Origin: Actinomycetes bacterium
GTDB taxonomy: Bacteria > Actinomycetota > Actinomycetes > JAJYSQ01
DNA: 8,927 nucleotides
Assembly: GCA_021793495.1 (NCBI GenBank)
Contig: JAJYSQ010000035.1
Coordinates: 1-8,927, forward strand
Reading direction: 5' to 3'
The notes under the pieces were generated by a model. It was not told the DNA's origin. It saw only the letters and a program-made list of their open reading frames with translations, and did not search any database. Of this stretch, positions 6,313 to 8,927 are shown piece by piece. Positions within the stretch are counted from its first letter, which is position 1; every line of letters starts with the position of its first letter. A program made the position numbers and the translations under genes.

Positions 6313-7345
6313 GTGCCCACGCGTCCGGACGTTCCCTCCGTCGCCACGATCCCGGTGCTCGCCGGGCACCGGGGCTCGGTCGCCTCGCCGTCGGGCTCCT
6401 CGGGCTGGTCACGGTGGCCTGGTTGGGCGCCTGGCTGGTGGTGGGGCCGGGTGTCCCTCGAGGCACCCGCGTGCTCGGGGTCGACATCGGCGGGATGAAC
6501 CGGCTCGCCGCCGAACAGCGATCGGGTCAGGCGGTGTCTGGTCGTCTCGCGCGACCGATCCCGGTGCGTGCCGGCGAAGTGGTCGGACAGATCCTCACCC
6601 GCGCAGGCCGGCCTGCGCCTCGACCTGCCGGCGACGGTCGCCTCGGCCGGCACCGGCAGCCAGGCCCCCTGGCGAGTGTTCGGAGGGTTGGCGCTGAGGT
6701 TGTCCGGCGGCCGTGACGTCTCCCCGGTGCTGCGCACGGACCGGTCTCGGTTGGTCGCCCCGGTCACCGTCGAGCTGGCCGGCTTCACGACCCACCTCAC
6801 ACCCGCGACCCTGGGAGCGGCACTCACCGTGCAGCCGGGGGAGGACCCGGCGACGAAGGGCAGGCTCGTCCCGGTCGTCGACGGTGCGCGGCTGCGCGCC
6901 GAGGTGTTTGCGCTGGTGCCTCGCGCGGTGCGCCCCGCTCGGGACGCGCGGATCGTGATCGGCGCTTCCGGTCCCCAGGTGGTACCCGAGGTGGCCGGTG
7001 AGTTCACCACGACGTACCCGTACGCGGCCTGCCGGCGGGACGTTCAGCCTCAACCAGGTGGTGGGGGAGCGAACCGCGGCGAACGGGTTCACCGAGGGAA
7101 CGATCATCCTCGATGGTCGGTTCGCCACCGCACTCGGCGGGGCCGTCTCCCCGGTGGCGACCACCACCCTCAACGCAGCATTCTCCGCCGACGCAGAATT
7201 CTTCGCCGGGCAGCCCGACGTGGAGCACCACCGTACGGTGGTGGAGCACCCACTACGGGGACATCGGTACGACCCGGCAGCCCACATCATCTGCGGGCCG
7301 ACCCCGACCGTACCGTCGAGCCCCGTGGCGGCACCGACGCCTTGA
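6313..7345 (+). pseudogene. Decayed VanW-family (YoaR-like) membrane-anchored protein
   Basis: Homology to actinobacterial VanW-domain proteins is spread over three frames. GTG 6313 has GAGG six bases upstream and opens a frame reading PTRPDVPSVATIPVL. The frame then changes near 6360-6385 to one carrying a transmembrane helix (GLLGLVTVAWLGAWLVVGP) and the hallmark PRGTRVLGVDIGGMN. Near 6597 it changes again: one extra base would explain the move to AGLRLDLPATVA, and that frame continues to TTTYPYA near 7026. A third change follows, with roughly 20 expected residues missing (the NIRLAA-type stretch before the PGG motif). The last frame gives AGGTFSLNQVVGERTAANGF, then GGAVSPVATTTLNAAF in place of the usual GGGxSQVATT. 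Recognisable homology stops near 7230, well short of the usual VanW C-terminus. The intact family is exported and cell-envelope-associated, of uncertain function. Frameshifts could be sequencing errors, but the internal gap and lost C-terminus point to true decay. Confidence 0.75.
7220..7250 (+). repeat. 18-bp perfect palindrome overlapping two 10-bp direct repeats
   Basis: CACCACCGTACGGTGGTG at 7226-7243 is perfectly self-complementary. GTGGAGCACC occurs at 7220-7229 and 7241-7250, a 21-bp period that brackets the palindrome. It lies where VanW homology fades, right after an EHH that may correspond to the conserved EHHxHS. It may be a scar of a small duplication or misrepair event, or a binding site. 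Confidence 0.5.
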
Positions 7346-7375
7346 CCCGGTCCTGACGGTGCGGGGTCAGGGCGT
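7337..7375 (+). terminator. Hairpin between convergent VanW pseudogene and cysS, covering both stop codons
   Basis: ACGCCTTGACCC (7337-7348) pairs with GGGTCAGGGCGT (7364-7375): 12 pairs including one G-U on the plus-strand RNA, around a 15-base loop. The left arm contains the TGA of the pseudogene's last frame (7343-7345). The right arm contains the cysS stop, read as TCA at 7367-7369. On the minus-strand RNA the same hairpin forms with one A-C mismatch. No U-tract follows on either strand, as is common in GC-rich actinobacteria. A bidirectional terminator between convergent genes is the simplest reading. Confidence 0.6.
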
Positions 7376-8791
7376 GGCCAGGCTCCACCGCTGGCCATCC
7401 GCGGTATCGATGACCGTGACCCCGAGCGCGGCCAAGGCCTCGCGCACCCGGTCGGACTCGGCCCAGTCCTTGGCCGCCCGCGCCCGGGCACGGGCTTCGA
7501 TCAGCTCGGCGGCTCCGGTCGGAAGGTGCGGCGTGGGAGCAGCCCGGCCGACGTCGCGTGCCAGGTCCAGGGCGAGCACTCGGTCGAGGTAGGCGAACAG
7601 CTCGAACCGAGCGCCGTCAGACATCGACCGGTCGCCCTCCGCCGTCCGCATCAGCTGCAGCACGCGCGGGGTGTCCAGGTCGTCGTCCAGCGCCTGCTCG
7701 GCCCGTGCGCGCACCCCCTCGTCGATCGGGTGGCCGGGCGACTGGCTCCACGTCGCCATCAGGGCGCGCCACCGGGCCAGCTGGCGGTCGGCGTCGGCCA
7801 GCGACTGCCAGGTCAGGTCCAGCTGCGTCCGGTACCGGGCACGCAGGAAGGCGAGCCGCAGCGCCAGCGGGTCCAGCCCACGGTCGGGCAGGTCGGTGAG
7901 CAGCACCACGTTCCCGCTGGACTTGGCCATCTTCCGGCCGTCGAACAGGAGGTGTTCGCCATGCACCCAGTGGCGGACCACCTCGTGGCCGACCACCGCC
8001 TCGGACTGGGCGCGCTCGTCCTCGTGGTGCGGGAAGCGCAGGTCGATGCCGCCGGTGTGCACGTCGATCCGCTCCCCGAGGTGGTGCAGGCTCATCGCGG
8101 AACACTCGACGTGCCAGCCGGGGTACCCCGGCCCCCAGGGGGAGTTCCAGACCAGCTGGCGGCGAGCCCCGGCGCTTCTCCACAGCGCCCAGTCGGCGTG
8201 GAAACGCTTGCCGGCGGCCAGCACCGCGGCCTCCCTCCGGTGGCCGGGGCGCAGTGCGTCCAGCCGGTTCCCGGAGATCTCTCCGTACGACGGGAAGGAA
8301 CGGGCATCGAAGAACACGCCGCCGCCATCAGCGACGTAGGCGTGACCGCTGTCAACCAGGCGGGAGACCAGGTCGATCATCAGGTCGATCGAGTTGCTCG
8401 CGGTCGGCTCGATGTCTGCCCGCGCGATGTTCAGCGCCGCCAGGTCCCGGTGGTAGGCCTCGGTGTAGAAGCGCACGATCTCTCGTGGGTCCCGGCCCTC
8501 CAGGGCGGCCTGGGCCAGCACCTTGTCCTCGCCCTCGACGCCCTCCTCCCCGAGCCCCGGCAGCACGGTGTCGTCGGCCAGGTGCCCGACGTCGGTGATG
8601 TTGGACACCACGAGCACCTGACGGCCGTGCACCACCGAGGCCACCCGCCGGACCAGGTCGGTGAGCAGGAAGGTCCGCAGGTTGCCGACGTGGGCGTACC
8701 GGTACACGGTCGGGCCGCAGGCGTACATCCGCAGCAGACCGCCGCCGGCGGCAAGCACCGGCTGGGTACCGCGGTGACGGGTGTCGTACAT
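7367..8791 (-). CDS. cysS: Cysteinyl-tRNA synthetase (class I)
   Basis: This is a 474-residue cytosolic enzyme that charges tRNA-Cys with cysteine using ATP; E. coli CysS has 461 residues. The signature is complete: YACGPTVYRYAHVGNLRTF (23-41) carries the first zinc ligand Cys25 and the HIGH-like HVGN. WHVECSAM (226-233) supplies Cys230. GGIDLRFPHHEDERAQSE (247-264) gives His255 and Glu259. The KMSKS loop is KMAKSSGN (287-294). A helical tRNA-binding domain follows. Cys-Gly-Pro-Thr-Val, and not the MYVCGIT seen in MshC, argues against the mycothiol ligase. ATG 8791 is chosen over an in-frame ATG at 8911: it has GGTGAGG eight bases upstream and begins MYDTR as family members do, whereas the extension would run through 20-bp tandem repeats. 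The YRYAHVGN form may be a second CysS, since the usual actinobacterial enzyme reads more like QGxPHIGH (from memory). It is convergent with the VanW pseudogene. Confidence 0.95.
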   Translation of the reverse strand: MYDTRHRGTQPVLAAGGGLLRMYACGPTVYRYAHVGNLRTFLLTDLVRRVASVVHGRQVLVVSNITDVGHLADDTVLPGLGEEGVEGEDKVLAQAALEGRDPREIVRFYTEAYHRDLAALNIARADIEPTASNSIDLMIDLVSRLVDSGHAYVADGGGVFFDARSFPSYGEISGNRLDALRPGHRREAAVLAAGKRFHADWALWRSAGARRQLVWNSPWGPGYPGWHVECSAMSLHHLGERIDVHTGGIDLRFPHHEDERAQSEAVVGHEVVRHWVHGEHLLFDGRKMAKSSGNVVLLTDLPDRGLDPLALRLAFLRARYRTQLDLTWQSLADADRQLARWRALMATWSQSPGHPIDEGVRARAEQALDDDLDTPRVLQLMRTAEGDRSMSDGARFELFAYLDRVLALDLARDVGRAAPTPHLPTGAAELIEARARARAAKDWAESDRVREALAALGVTVIDTADGQRWSLATP

Positions 8792-8799
8792 CGCCAGCA

Positions 8800-8806
8800 C
8801 CTCACC
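8800..8806 (-). promoter_or_regulatory. Shine-Dalgarno GGTGAGG that decides the cysS start
   Basis: On the minus strand GGTGAGG (8806-8800) lies eight bases before ATG 8791. No similar motif stands at that spacing before the alternative ATG at 8911. TACGGT (8812-8807) immediately upstream fits TANNNT and could be a -10 box giving a very short leader, but it has no visible -35. Confidence 0.6.
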
Positions 8807-8831
8807 ACCGTAGAGGCCGGAGGCGATCGGC

Positions 8832-8891
8832 GTGCGTCGGCCGCCGAGCAGGTGCGTCGGCCGCCGAGCAGGTGCGTCGGCCGCCGATCGG
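8832..8891 (+). repeat. Three 20-bp tandem repeats upstream of cysS
   Basis: The unit GTGCGTCGGCCGCCGAGCAG occurs at 8832-8851 and 8852-8871 with no mismatch. A third copy at 8872-8891 matches for its first 16 bases. Each unit contains the dyad TCGGC-C-GCCGA, so dyad centres are spaced exactly 20 bp, about two helical turns. CGATCGGC (8824-8831) and GCCGATCG (8883-8890) form an inverted pair bracketing the array. The array lies between the cysS ribosome binding site and an outward-facing TAGAGT box. Twenty is not a multiple of three, so it is unlikely to be coding. It could be an array of operator sites or a recent slippage duplication. Confidence 0.8.
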
Positions 8892-8893
8892 GG

Positions 8894-8899
8894 TAGAGT
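8894..8899 (+). promoter_or_regulatory. Possible -10 box TAGAGT pointing out of the window
   Basis: TAGAGT fits TANNNT and faces right, away from cysS. ATG 8910 follows after 10 bases but opens only a four-codon frame (M-T-K-S-stop). ATG 8924 is another possible start for a divergent gene beyond the edge. With no downstream sequence visible the call is tentative. Confidence 0.35.
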
Positions 8900-8927
8900 T
8901 GCCCAGAGCATGACGAAGTCTTGATGT

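Noticed and set aside
4564..6369. A 601-codon minus-strand frame opposite the regulator and flavin reductase genes.
   Set aside because: Same low-complexity antisense composition, and it runs across two real genes and an intergenic promoter with no ribosome binding site of its own.
7367..8791. Identification as MshC, the mycothiol Cys-GlcN-Ins ligase related to CysS.
   Set aside because: The CGPTV motif, full length of 474 residues and a complete C-terminal helical domain match CysS. MshC is shorter and has a CGIT-type motif.
8832..8891. The 20-bp repeats as a CRISPR array.
   Set aside because: The copies are directly adjacent with no spacers, the unit is too short, and no cas genes are present.
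7526..8896. A 456-codon plus-strand frame opposite cysS.
   Set aside because: cysS has all zinc ligands and both class I motifs on the minus strand. The plus-strand product has repetitive composition and no domain.
8792..8911. A 40-residue N-terminal extension of CysS from ATG 8911.
   Set aside because: It would be encoded largely by 20-bp tandem repeats out of step with the codon length, lacks a ribosome binding site, and CysS proteins begin close to the LYDT-like segment found at 8791.

Overview
The window is very GC-rich, and codon third positions are almost all G or C. Start codons include GTG, and promoter-like hexamers are of the TAGRRT type, one of them placed for leaderless transcription. 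A VanW-family relic and a split-barrel flavin reductase also fit. Together these indicate a high-GC actinobacterium; the genus cannot be told from the sequence. There is no CRISPR array, tRNA, rRNA, transposase or integrase.

Layout. (1) Positions 2-169 hold the 3' end of an unrecognised membrane-protein gene. (2) Positions 216-5583 hold a co-directional chemosensory cluster: a stand-alone CheW, a six-helix methyl-accepting chemotaxis protein (MCP), a hybrid CheA (HPt, P3, ATPase, CheW-like and receiver domains), and a receiver-GAF response regulator. (3) Positions 5659-6207 hold a flavin reductase-like protein with a probable leaderless promoter. (4) Positions 6313-7345 hold a decayed VanW/YoaR-type gene, broken by frame changes, an internal gap and loss of its C-terminus. 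(5) On the minus strand, 8791-7367 is a complete class I cysteinyl-tRNA synthetase gene. It converges on the pseudogene across a 12-pair hairpin that contains both stop codons. (6) Between cysS and the right edge lie three 20-bp tandem repeats, each with a small dyad, and a TAGAGT box facing out of the window.

How the genes work together (inference from domain families). The MCP should form arrays with CheW and with the CheW-like P5 domain of CheA, controlling CheA autophosphorylation on His51. Phosphate could then go to the CheA receiver (Asp648) or to the receiver of the downstream REC-GAF protein (Asp52). No CheY, CheB, CheR, CheD, CheC/CheX, flagellar or pilus gene lies in the window, and CheA lacks a P2 domain. 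The cluster therefore resembles Wsp/Frz-style alternative chemosensory pathways more than the enteric system, and its output is not obvious. Together with an MCP that has no extracellular sensor domain, this is the most interesting part of the window. The repeat array upstream of cysS is the most interesting non-coding structure.
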